From assembly GCA_023443625.1 (NCBI GenBank), contig JAEZTQ010000078.1:1-29670 (forward strand): a stretch of 29,670 nucleotides of DNA, read 5' to 3'. A program made the translations under genes and the position numbers. The DNA comes from Bacillota bacterium (GTDB lineage: Bacteria; Bacillota_A; Clostridia; Lachnospirales; Lachnospiraceae). Below the pieces are notes generated by a model. It ran no database searches. It was not told the DNA's origin and was given only the letters and a program-made list of their open reading frames with translations. Shown piece by piece: positions 24,102 to 29,670 of this stretch (the first letter of the stretch is position 1; the number at the start of each line of letters is the position of its first letter).

Positions 24102-24120
24102 GTGTGAACTTCGTTCACAC
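24102..24120. promoter_or_regulatory. Perfect palindrome in the GH4-AraC intergenic region
   Basis: GTGTGAAC-TTC-GTTCACAC is an 8-bp perfect inverted repeat with a 3-base spacer, about 20 bases before the regulator start and 145 bases from the GH4 start. It may be a regulator operator or an RNA hairpin in the regulator leader. A TATAAT for the GH4 gene is at 23990-23985 on the minus strand, but no good -35 accompanies it. Confidence 0.5.
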
Positions 24121-24143
24121 ATAAGAAAGGTATGGTTTTTATT

Positions 24144-25061
24144 ATGGAGCAAAAATTGGATAGTTTCTTTAAAAGCAATATTACATCTTCTTGGCTTAGG
24201 GTCAAAAGATTCTATGCAATAAATTATACCTTCTTTGAAATGAAACCTCATCTTCATCAAGAGATTGAAATAATGTATATAGTACATGGGGGCTGTAAAG
24301 TAATCTGGTGGAATCATGAAGGGAAGAAGGAAGAATATAGCTTTAAAGAAGGAGAATACATTTTCCTTGACTGCAATACCCCTCACCAACTAGAAGTAGC
24401 TAAGGGAGTACCCTGTAGAATTTTAAACTTAGAAATTGCATTGATTACTCCCTATGAAGGATATCAAATTAAGAACTTTACCGATAAATCCAAATCTGTA
24501 GAAGATTTTCTTATGATGTCCGATCACGTAATAATATGCAGTGATAAAAGTGGTAGCCTTTGTCGCATCATAACTGAATTACAGAATCAAATTGTGAATC
24601 AATTAGATCATGCAGAGCATTTTATTGAAACGAATCTACTGCTGGCTCAATTACTAGTTGTAATGTCTCGTCAGATTAATAAGCGACATAGCTCATATAG
24701 TGGAAGCATCTATGTAAGAAAGGCCCTAACCTTTATTGACAAAACCTACGATAGTGATATCACCGTCAATGAAATATCACAGCATGTTGGCATTTCTTTA
24801 TCTTACCTTCAAAGGCTATTTAAGGAGCATACTGGACAATCACTTATTGACAAAATTAACGAACTAAGAATCGGAAAAGCCAAGCTACTACTAGAAAGCA
24901 GCTGTCTGCCAATTATTGATATCGCTGTAACAGTAGGATTTCATAACCGCCAACATTTTACTTTGATTTTTACAAAGCTAATCGGCTGCTCTCCTTCTCT
25001 TTATAGAAAACAAAAGGGGAACAATCAACTATTTTTAGGCTTTAATACTGATTCACCCTAG
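24144..25061 (+). CDS. AraC-family transcriptional regulator
   Basis: A roughly 305-residue regulator with an N-terminal cupin sensor (MKPHLHQEIEIMYIVHGGCK, FKEGEYIFLDCNTPHQLEV) and a C-terminal double helix-turn-helix. The first HTH is TVNEISQHVGISLSYLQRLFKEHTGQS and the second is PIIDIAVTVGFHNRQHFTLIFTKLIGCSPSLYRKQ, the AraC signature. I prefer the ATG at 24144 (MEQKLDSF): AGAAAGG lies 13 bases ahead, whereas it ends one base before the ATG at 24132. Neither spacing is ideal. It is divergent from the GH4 gene; the expected role is sugar-responsive activation of that gene. Confidence 0.88.
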   Translation: MEQKLDSFFKSNITSSWLRVKRFYAINYTFFEMKPHLHQEIEIMYIVHGGCKVIWWNHEGKKEEYSFKEGEYIFLDCNTPHQLEVAKGVPCRILNLEIALITPYEGYQIKNFTDKSKSVEDFLMMSDHVIICSDKSGSLCRIITELQNQIVNQLDHAEHFIETNLLLAQLLVVMSRQINKRHSSYSGSIYVRKALTFIDKTYDSDITVNEISQHVGISLSYLQRLFKEHTGQSLIDKINELRIGKAKLLLESSCLPIIDIAVTVGFHNRQHFTLIFTKLIGCSPSLYRKQKGNNQLFLGFNTDSP

Positions 25062-25065
25062 CTAA

Positions 25066-25122
25066 CTAATCCATCTCAGCTTGTGCACGTTCTTTGTCTG
25101 TATTGTTTATTTCATTATTCAT
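25066..25122 (-). CDS. Possible 18-residue peptide or gene remnant
   Basis: Minus strand ATG at 25122 with AAGGAG about 8 bases ahead encodes MNNEINNTDKERAQAEMD, ending in TAG 4 bases past the AraC stop codon. The strong ribosome site suggests a real start. The hydrophilic peptide may be the beginning of a gene whose body was deleted. No function is proposed. Confidence 0.3.
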   Translation of the reverse strand: MNNEINNTDKERAQAEMD

Positions 25123-25352
25123 TTAAAAATCTCCTTAACTTTTATTTGTGTATATATTTGATAAATTCATTCTAATTTACGATACCCAGTTTTCTAATGA
25201 AAATAGCTCGCATTCACTGTAAACACTGCATTTTCTAGGCATTAGCATTCATGTGGATCAATTTATTAGTTGCCCATCTGCTTTGCGAAGTTTTGAAATT
25301 CGAACTTCTATGATAGGTATAAATAGTGGCTCGCATTATCCATCATAATCCA
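25123..25352. other. Intergenic region without a recognisable gene
   Basis: AT-rich; a 6-bp hairpin (GAAGTT...AACTTC) lies near 25286-25307. A 21-codon minus-strand frame (MPRKCSVYSECELFSLENWVS) near 25175-25240 has no ribosome site. Confidence 0.3.
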
Positions 25353-26105
25353 TTAGCTATTCTCCTGAATTTTCTCCCATGCTAACTCCAATAATTCTGC
25401 CGCAACCTGATGACTTTTAATACGCATGAGGTTGTCCCAGGCATCTTCTTTTCCAAGTAAATTCATACCACCGTGCCAGACAAGCTCATCATCAATCACC
25501 GCAAAATGCTCTTCTACCACTTCTTTTAGTTTCACTGTAATGCCTGCAAGTTTCAGTTGTTCTACTAATTCATTGCATACTTCTGGGCTACCATATGAGA
25601 CATTATCTGGTTCTCTTGTAATTACAACAACGTTAACACCGGCTTCCTGTCTGCTCTTCACAAGAAATATCAATCGTTCAATCTTATCAAGTATAATTTC
25701 AGGACTTGAGATTACAATCTTCTTTTCAGTTTCAACAAGATCCTGTTCAAATACTTCAACGTAGTTACCGGAGTCATATATTGCATTTGCTGTTTGCTTT
25801 GTAGCCTCCTCACCAGTCCATAATGTAAATCCTGTCTTTTTGTATGTCCGTAAACGCTTTGCATACATATTATCAAAATATCTAATATGAGAATCTATAT
25901 AATCCTCAGTTATATATCTCCCAAGTATACGCTCTCCCTGATCAGGATCATACTCATTAATACTCTCTATTGTTTCCTCAAATGGATTAGGAGCATCGAA
26001 TGCAATATCAGCTTTTTTCAGCTGAGATTTCAAGGCTTCATTTTCTTTTTGAAGAGTTCGCACTATTTTTCTAAGCGAGTCAAGGTCATAAGCCTCTATA
26101 TTCAT
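25353..26105 (-). CDS. Short protein with TOTE-like N-terminus and PLD-like nuclease domain
   Basis: The start is the ATG at 26105 (250 aa, MNIEAYDLDSLRKIV), with GGAGG 7 bases ahead; an ATG 11 codons upstream would contain that site. The N-terminal 80 residues form a coiled coil (LRKIVRTLQKENEALKSQLKK) followed by YDPDQGERILGRYITEDYI. From memory these resemble the opening of large TOTE-type conflict proteins (primase plus helicase). The C-terminal half is a phospholipase-D-like half domain: KKIVISSPEII, VNVVVITREP, and EEHFAVIDDELVWHGGMNLLG. The H-x-K motif is degenerate here (HFAVID has no Lys), with a later N/E pair. If the comparison holds, the primase and helicase core of a roughly 900-1000-residue protein is missing. 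It could be an internally deleted derivative or a compact accessory protein. It lies next to other defence-like genes. Confidence 0.6.
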   Translation of the reverse strand: MNIEAYDLDSLRKIVRTLQKENEALKSQLKKADIAFDAPNPFEETIESINEYDPDQGERILGRYITEDYIDSHIRYFDNMYAKRLRTYKKTGFTLWTGEEATKQTANAIYDSGNYVEVFEQDLVETEKKIVISSPEIILDKIERLIFLVKSRQEAGVNVVVITREPDNVSYGSPEVCNELVEQLKLAGITVKLKEVVEEHFAVIDDELVWHGGMNLLGKEDAWDNLMRIKSHQVAAELLELAWEKIQENS

Positions 26106-26424
26106 GCCTGCACCTCCATCTTGATTTCTATCTATCATTCTTCATTCCTTCTGAATAAAAGGATGGTATTAATGTTACTAATATCAGTATTGGTATTCTC
26201 TGTATTATTACATTGCTGTGTCGTATAATTTCAACAATAATTTGTAATTTTTGATTATTTAAAGTCAATTTCTTTTCATCGCTTCTCTTAATAACACTAT
26301 CTCAATATTATGGCTTTGAAGTCTACCCTTTTCTTCTTACGGTAGGTAGTAATCCGTTGTTTTTTCACCAGAATCATAAAAAGTACCAAACCTATACGCC
26401 TGATACTTTCTGCTATCATACTTT
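26106..26424. other. Gap between Fic and PLD-like genes with a possible gene tail
   Basis: The minus strand right after the fic stop carries an open frame with no start that ends at 26337. It reads KYDSRKYQAYRFGTFYDSG followed by EKTTDYYLP; this looks protein-like and overlaps the fic 3' end in another frame. It may be a remnant tail. Closer to the PLD-like gene lies a promoter candidate (26205-26234). Confidence 0.3.
26205..26234 (-). promoter_or_regulatory. Promoter candidate of the PLD-like gene
   Basis: Minus strand: TTGAAA (26234-26229), 18 bases, TAATAA (26210-26205), about 100 bases before the chosen ATG. Confidence 0.45.
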
Positions 26425-27186
26425 TTAAATTTGCTGTATTTGATGTGATTGGTTCTGTTCCGGTATTATAGAGATATATTTATCAAGCTGTGCTTCTTCC
26501 AATTCTGCAATCATATTTTCAAAATCATCTAGAATACCTTGAGCTGCATATTTGTCTAATGCATTATAATAATCCAATCGGTTTTCTTTAGCTATAGAAA
26601 TCGGTAAAAAACCATAGCTCATCAGTTGATAGTTCATAATCAGTCTTGATGTCCTACCATTACCATCCTGAAACGGATGAATTCTAACAAACTCTGCATG
26701 TGTCCATGCTGCTAGTTCAATTGGATTCAAATCTTTCTTATACATTAAATCTGCAAAGAAATTCTTTATCTGAATATACATTTCATTTCTTGCAGGTGGT
26801 ATATGGCTGGCACCACTAATAACAACCTCTTCATTTCTATATATACCACCGATTATGATATTCTCCGTGACAAGTGCATGAATGTCTTTTACTATTTTTT
26901 CACTCAAAGGAAGCCCTTCATTGATACATTGCTTCACATAACGGAAGGCTTTTTTATGATTTACTACTTCGTATATTTCTCTAAGTGCTTTTCCGCCAAC
27001 AGAAATACCGTCTTCCAATACCACTTTAGTTTCCATAAGCGTAAGGGTATTTCCCTCTATTGCAGTAGAGTTATGAGTAAATTCAACTTCAAACGCATTA
27101 TTATAAGATTCGATTGTAACTTCATGAAGTGTATCTTTTCCCGCTTCATACAATTTTTGTTTTTCTAATATTCTTTTAAAATCCAA
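26425..27186 (-). CDS. Fic family protein (predicted AMPylator with N-terminal inhibitory motif)
   Basis: Fic enzymes transfer AMP or other nucleotide parts to protein hydroxyls. The 253-residue product starts at a TTG (27186) with GAGGTG 5-6 bases ahead. The active-site loop is complete: HPFQDGNGRTSR (residues 170-181), with the catalytic His170 and the anion-binding GNGR. Residues 40-46, STAIEGN, match the (S/T)xxxE(G/N) inhibitory helix placed N-terminal to the Fic core. This makes it a class II, self-inhibited Fic protein, not a toxin with a separate antitoxin. No extra DNA-binding domain is seen at the C-terminus, which ends in a Gln/Ser-rich tail. It follows a broken DUF1016 nuclease gene. 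Confidence 0.9.
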   Translation of the reverse strand: MDFKRILEKQKLYEAGKDTLHEVTIESYNNAFEVEFTHNSTAIEGNTLTLMETKVVLEDGISVGGKALREIYEVVNHKKAFRYVKQCINEGLPLSEKIVKDIHALVTENIIIGGIYRNEEVVISGASHIPPARNEMYIQIKNFFADLMYKKDLNPIELAAWTHAEFVRIHPFQDGNGRTSRLIMNYQLMSYGFLPISIAKENRLDYYNALDKYAAQGILDDFENMIAELEEAQLDKYISIIPEQNQSHQIQQI

Positions 27187-27200
27187 GATTGCACCTCATT

Positions 27201-27776
27201 TCATAGTAAAATTCTACACACTAACGTTATGACAATTATATCATACTGGTTACAAATAGTAAGACAGTAATTCATATTATGGCTCAAAGGATTACATACC
27301 ATCTCTGCATCGCACTTTTCGTTTATGTGCTTACTTTTTAGAATGCTTTGTAAGTGTAAAAAATGCCTTCTCAGTTCACGTACAGACCAATTTGAATTGA
27401 TGGATTCTTGTTGGTAAAATAATCTTGCTTGGTAATCTGATACATTTAATAGCTCAAAATAATGAGACCTGCTCAATTTAATAGACAGTGTCTGTTGATT
27501 TTGATATTCAAGTTAAAACCATCTCATATATTAAAGAATAGAAACCGAAAAACCTTTACCACACTCTCGTGTCAATTCTTTTTATAATGACTTTAATAGT
27601 TTCTTGCCATATTCCGCCTTCTCCAAACATGCCTGTTCACTCGCTATTATAATTCTACCGATATTCCAGTAGGCTAACAATAGCTCATTGTTAATAGTCC
27701 TTGTACATTTTCGCTCAATTAATATTTGTTTTATTTCTTTCACAACCGTCTGATTTTGTATCTCCAACGTCTTCAT
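27201..27776 (-). pseudogene. DUF1016/YhcG-type nuclease gene, broken
   Basis: Two pieces of one reading frame are visible on the minus strand. 27776-27582 encodes MKTLEIQNQTVVKEIKQIL and LLLAYWNIGRIIIASEQ...EYGKKLLKSL, the N-terminal DUF1016 pattern. After a TAA the same frame continues as KELTRECGKGFSVSIL, then a second stop. From 27476 it reads LSRSHYFELLNVSDYQARLFYQQESINSNWSVRELRR, again typical of this family. Thus at least two nonsense codons interrupt it, and after VRELRR the protein loses similarity, so the PDDEXK nuclease domain at the C-terminus is gone. An extended -10 promoter candidate (TTGGTATAAT, near 27923-27932) lies upstream. Such genes are often linked to restriction-modification loci. 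Confidence 0.75.
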
Positions 27777-27999
27777 CCTTTTCCGAATTTCACTTACCTA
27801 GTAAATATCCAAAATTATTCCGAAATTGCACCAATAAGTTCATTAGCCAATGCCTCATTTTATCGTAGCTTAAATCCATAATCATACCTACTAATAAAAT
27901 ATAAATTTACTCTCACTCAATCATTATACCAATAATTTCAATCAAAAAACTATTTCTTTAAATTACACTTAGTATAATATTTTAACCTGCCCACCATTT
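27777..27999. other. AT-rich region left of the IS6 element
   Basis: No complete gene. One minus-strand frame (near 27875-27835) reads NEALANELIGAISE before a stop and looks like a protein tail, and another could encode a 29-residue peptide starting MDLSYDKMRHW. Neither is supported by a ribosome site. Confidence 0.3.
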
Positions 28000-28852
28000 G
28001 GTTCTGTTGCAAAAACTTTTGACTCTTCTACAACACCTATGTTAAAATCATATCCTATTATTTGGTAAGGAGTAAATGCTTTATGAAATCAAATCTATTT
28101 AAATGGAAACACTACGAATCGAGCATCATTATTTTGTGCGTTCGTTGGTATTTGAAATACAGTCTCTCATTTCGAGATTTAGCTGAAATAATGCAAGAAA
28201 GAGGCCTAATGATACATCCTTCCACTATCTATCGCTGGGTTCTTCAATATTCCCCTATTCTGAGCAAAAATATTAGAAAGTACCTGAAACCTAGCAATGA
28301 TTCATGGCGTCTAGATGAAACTTATTTAAAAATCCGTGGTAAAGATATGTATCTTTATCGTGCTGTAGACTCCTCTGGTAATACTATAGATTTTTGGTTG
28401 TCTATGAACCGCGATAAAAAATCGGCCAAAAAGTTCCTAAAAAGAGCTCTTTCCTCTCCTCATAACTCCATGCCAAGAGTTATCACAACAGATAAATATG
28501 TTGCCACAGAAGTTGCTATTATAGAAGAACAATATTGTGGTAACTTATCCTGCAAAGTAGAGCATCGCATGGTCAAATACCTAAACAATATAATCGAACA
28601 GGATCACAGGCACATCAAACGAGTCACCAATTCTATGCTTGGTTTTAAGAACTTCAGCTCCGCCTGTTCGATTATTGCTGGAGTTGAAACCCTTCACATG
28701 ATACATAAAGGACAAGCTGGCACATCAAATATAACAGATGAAGTTATATTGATTAACCAGCTTTTGGGTATTGCATAAAATATTAGTGAAATAAAAGTCA
28801 TTTCGTCTATTACAAAAATCATTCCTGTCCAAGTATTATTTGCAACAGAACC
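28000..28852 (+). mobile_element. IS6-family insertion sequence (complete, 853 bp)
   Basis: Terminal inverted repeats are GGTTCTGTTGCAAA (28000-28013) and TTTGCAACAGAACC (28839-28852), the style of IS26/IS240 ends. One transposase gene fills the interior. The bases outside (TTT left, AAA right) extend the inverted repeat to 17 bp, but the 8-bp target duplications expected after simple insertion are absent (CACCATTT versus AAATTGCA). This suggests the element's flanks were rearranged by IS6-type replicative events or adjacent deletion. Confidence 0.88.
28083..28778 (+). CDS. IS6-family transposase
   Basis: A 231-residue DDE transposase. I start at the ATG at 28083 (MKSNLFKWKHYES), with AAGGAG 10 bases ahead; a TTG 7 codons upstream would place that site inside the gene. 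The pattern is typical of IS26/IS240 transposases: FKWKHYESSIIILCVRWYLKYSLSFRDLAEIM, HTH region HPSTIYRWVLQYSP, first acidic residue in WRLDETYLKIRGK, second in VITTDKY, and third (Glu) in NNIIEQDHRHIKR. All three acidic residues are intact, so the enzyme may be active. Length is the family norm (about 225-240). Confidence 0.93.
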   Translation: MKSNLFKWKHYESSIIILCVRWYLKYSLSFRDLAEIMQERGLMIHPSTIYRWVLQYSPILSKNIRKYLKPSNDSWRLDETYLKIRGKDMYLYRAVDSSGNTIDFWLSMNRDKKSAKKFLKRALSSPHNSMPRVITTDKYVATEVAIIEEQYCGNLSCKVEHRMVKYLNNIIEQDHRHIKRVTNSMLGFKNFSSACSIIAGVETLHMIHKGQAGTSNITDEVILINQLLGIA

Positions 28853-28929
28853 AAATTGCACATCATAATATCTATCCCACTATCAATTACAGCGATCTTA
28901 ATTTTCTTGCTTATTTCTTCTATATCTAA
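28853..28929 (-). pseudogene. Subtilisin-like (S8) peptidase fragment cut off at the IS6 boundary
   Basis: On the minus strand, a frame between a TGA (28932-28930) and the IS6 end reads LDIEEISKKIKIAVIDSGID, then IMMCN. KIAVIDSGID is the first catalytic-Asp motif of S8 proteases. The body of the protease (His and Ser motifs) would lie beyond the IS6 element but is not found there. No start codon is seen in this frame, so it is already degraded. It lies downstream of the Cys-rich precursor gene, where RiPP loci often encode a maturation or export protease. Confidence 0.6.
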
Positions 28930-29215
28930 TCACTTTCCTGCTATTATCGTTTGTAAAGTTTTTATAGGTTCTTATATACATTATGATTTCTAAAGCCTTA
29001 TATGCCTAATTAATGATTCCCTATAAAATGGTATGTTGATTTTCGTCATCTAGACAAGTCACAGAGTTTAGTCTAATATAACCATCCATAGCATCTCTCA
29101 ATATATTCTAGGGATTGTCACAAAATTGAATAATATAATCATGTAACAATCCCTTTAATATGCTGGCTCATAAACTATGTAAATATTTTAATTTTTTTGA
29201 CTAGCGACTTTCTTG
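28930..29215. other. Non-coding stretch between the Cys-rich gene and the protease fragment
   Basis: No open frame of note on either strand. It contains the hairpin at 29111-29153. The minus strand carries a GGAAAG just before the protease fragment, so that gene may once have had a separate start here. Confidence 0.4.
29111..29153. terminator. Hairpin downstream of the Cys-rich peptide gene
   Basis: GGGATTGTCACA (29111-29122) pairs with TGTAACAATCCC (29142-29153), 12 positions with one G-U/mismatch, and a 19-base loop. On the minus strand it lies about 65-105 bases after the precursor stop. There is no strong T run, so it may be a partial terminator or RNA-stabilising stem that raises precursor over downstream gene levels. 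Confidence 0.5.
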
Positions 29216-29419
29216 TTATAAGTTTATATTGGAATTTTGACAATAGCGGTCACAGCTTTGTACGCACAATCCAAAACAACTACCCTGACATGTACCTGAA
29301 CAGGTAGCATAACAACCATCACCACAAGTATAACTGCAAGAAGCACCGCAGTTTCCATAACAATATCCTGAAACATCATCTTTAATGGTTTTTATCTTTT
29401 TTGTGAAAAAACGTTTCAT
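29216..29419 (-). CDS. CXXX-repeat Cys-rich peptide, probable RiPP precursor (67 aa)
   Basis: The ATG at 29419 (MKRFFTKKIKTIKDDVSGYC) has AAAGGAG 9 bases ahead; a longer frame starting 17 codons upstream has no such support. After a basic leader of about 17 residues comes a core with 11 cysteines at residues 20, 24, 28, 32, 36, 40, 44, 48, 52, 56 and 60, exactly every fourth residue. Spacer residues are mostly Gly, Ser, Thr, Tyr and Asp. This matches the CXXX-repeat radical-SAM target peptides, whose cysteines are thought to become thioether links; the tail QNSNINL lacks Cys. No radical SAM gene is inside the window; the upstream partial gene and the protease remnant fit such a locus. A metal-binding peptide is the main alternative. 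Confidence 0.75.
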   Translation of the reverse strand: MKRFFTKKIKTIKDDVSGYCYGNCGASCSYTCGDGCYATCSGTCQGSCFGLCVQSCDRYCQNSNINL

Positions 29420-29482
29420 AAAATACAACTCCTTTGCAATTTTTTTATTAAGCCAGCATAAATTTAACAATAATTTAAGTCG

Positions 29483-29670
29483 TTATGATATTAAATAAAT
29501 ATCATTCGATGAAAAGTCAATTTCCCATTTTCCACATGGTGAGGATTTCCACTCATATTTTATTGACATTTCATTCCACCATTTTTGAAGATTAAACTTT
29601 GTCTTACCTATATCATTTAAAACCTTTTCGTAAAGATTTTCTCTTTCTACTATAGAAATGGCTGGATTAT
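29483..29670 (-). CDS. C-terminal part of a gene upstream of the Cys-rich peptide (possibly CXXX-repeat peptide modification protein)
   Basis: An open minus-strand frame enters from the right edge and ends with TAA at 29485-29483, giving about 62 residues: NPAISIVERENLYEKVLNDI, then KTKFNLQKWWNEMSIKYEWK, then SSPCGKWEIDFSSNDIYLIS. The pattern of YEKL/V...GxTxxxFQxWW...M..KY.W and a closing WEIDF...IYL resembles, from memory, a small family annotated as 'CXXX repeat peptide modification system protein'. The gap to the precursor start is 63 bases, so both are probably on one transcript. The start and any radical SAM partner lie outside the window. Confidence 0.55.
   Translation of the reverse strand, partial: NPAISIVERENLYEKVLNDIGKTKFNLQKWWNEMSIKYEWKSSPCGKWEIDFSSNDIYLIS

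Noticed and set aside
28000..28852. IS6 element as carrier of the Cys-rich peptide locus (composite transposon)
   Set aside because: Only one IS6 copy is visible, and the locus extends beyond the window on the other side; the IS looks like an intruder at the locus edge.

Overview
The window looks like a chromosomal piece of a low-GC clostridial Firmicute, most likely a Lachnospiraceae member (Lachnoclostridium or a relative). This is an inference from the AT-rich intergenic DNA, the AGGAGG-type ribosome binding sites, the Gram-positive replicative polymerase PolC, and the gene order pyrH-frr-uppS-cdsA-dxr-rseP-ispG-polC. Nearly all genes lie on the minus strand.

Layout by region. (1) 1-940 is a decayed mobile region. 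It holds the end of an IS3-like element, a small phage-type gene, and the C-terminal remnant of a tyrosine recombinase that points at the 3' end of tRNA-Glu (946-1017). (2) 1290-12770 is the housekeeping cluster read from pyrH down to polC: UMP kinase, ribosome recycling factor, isoprenoid and undecaprenol synthesis (dxr, ispG, uppS), phospholipid synthesis (cdsA), the site-2 protease RseP and PolC. A 185-bp MITE-like inverted-repeat element sits between frr and uppS, and a strong internal promoter precedes dxr. (3) 12955-17751 holds cell-envelope and accessory genes: a membrane-anchored polysaccharide deacetylase followed by a bactofilin, greA followed by a membrane-tethered subclass B1 metallo-beta-lactamase, and a GNAT acetyltransferase. 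(4) 18284-18871 is a compact yjdF unit with promoter, structured yjdF-type riboswitch leader, gene, and a terminator that overlaps the stop codon. (5) 19030-22250 is a possible resistance or small-molecule-modification island: a small HTH protein preceded by an attenuator-like leader with a 13-codon ORF, a GNAT, and two aminoglycoside-phosphotransferase-fold kinases. (6) 22416-25061 has a GH4 glycosidase divergent from an AraC-type regulator. (7) 25353-27776 looks like degenerating defence or conflict genes: a short protein that joins an N-terminus like TOTE-type proteins to a PLD nuclease-like domain, a Fic protein, and a broken DUF1016 (YhcG) nuclease gene. (8) 28000-28852 is a complete IS6-family insertion sequence. 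(9) 28853-29670 is the edge of a RiPP-like locus: a 67-residue precursor with 11 cysteines spaced exactly every four residues, the tail of an upstream gene that may belong to the CXXX-repeat peptide modification family, and a subtilisin-like protease fragment cut off at the IS6 boundary.

The most interesting signal is the CXXX-repeat peptide locus at the right end. Next are the attenuator-like leaders of the HTH/GNAT/kinase island and the miniature TOTE-like/PLD protein. All family assignments are from reading motifs by eye; no database search was possible.
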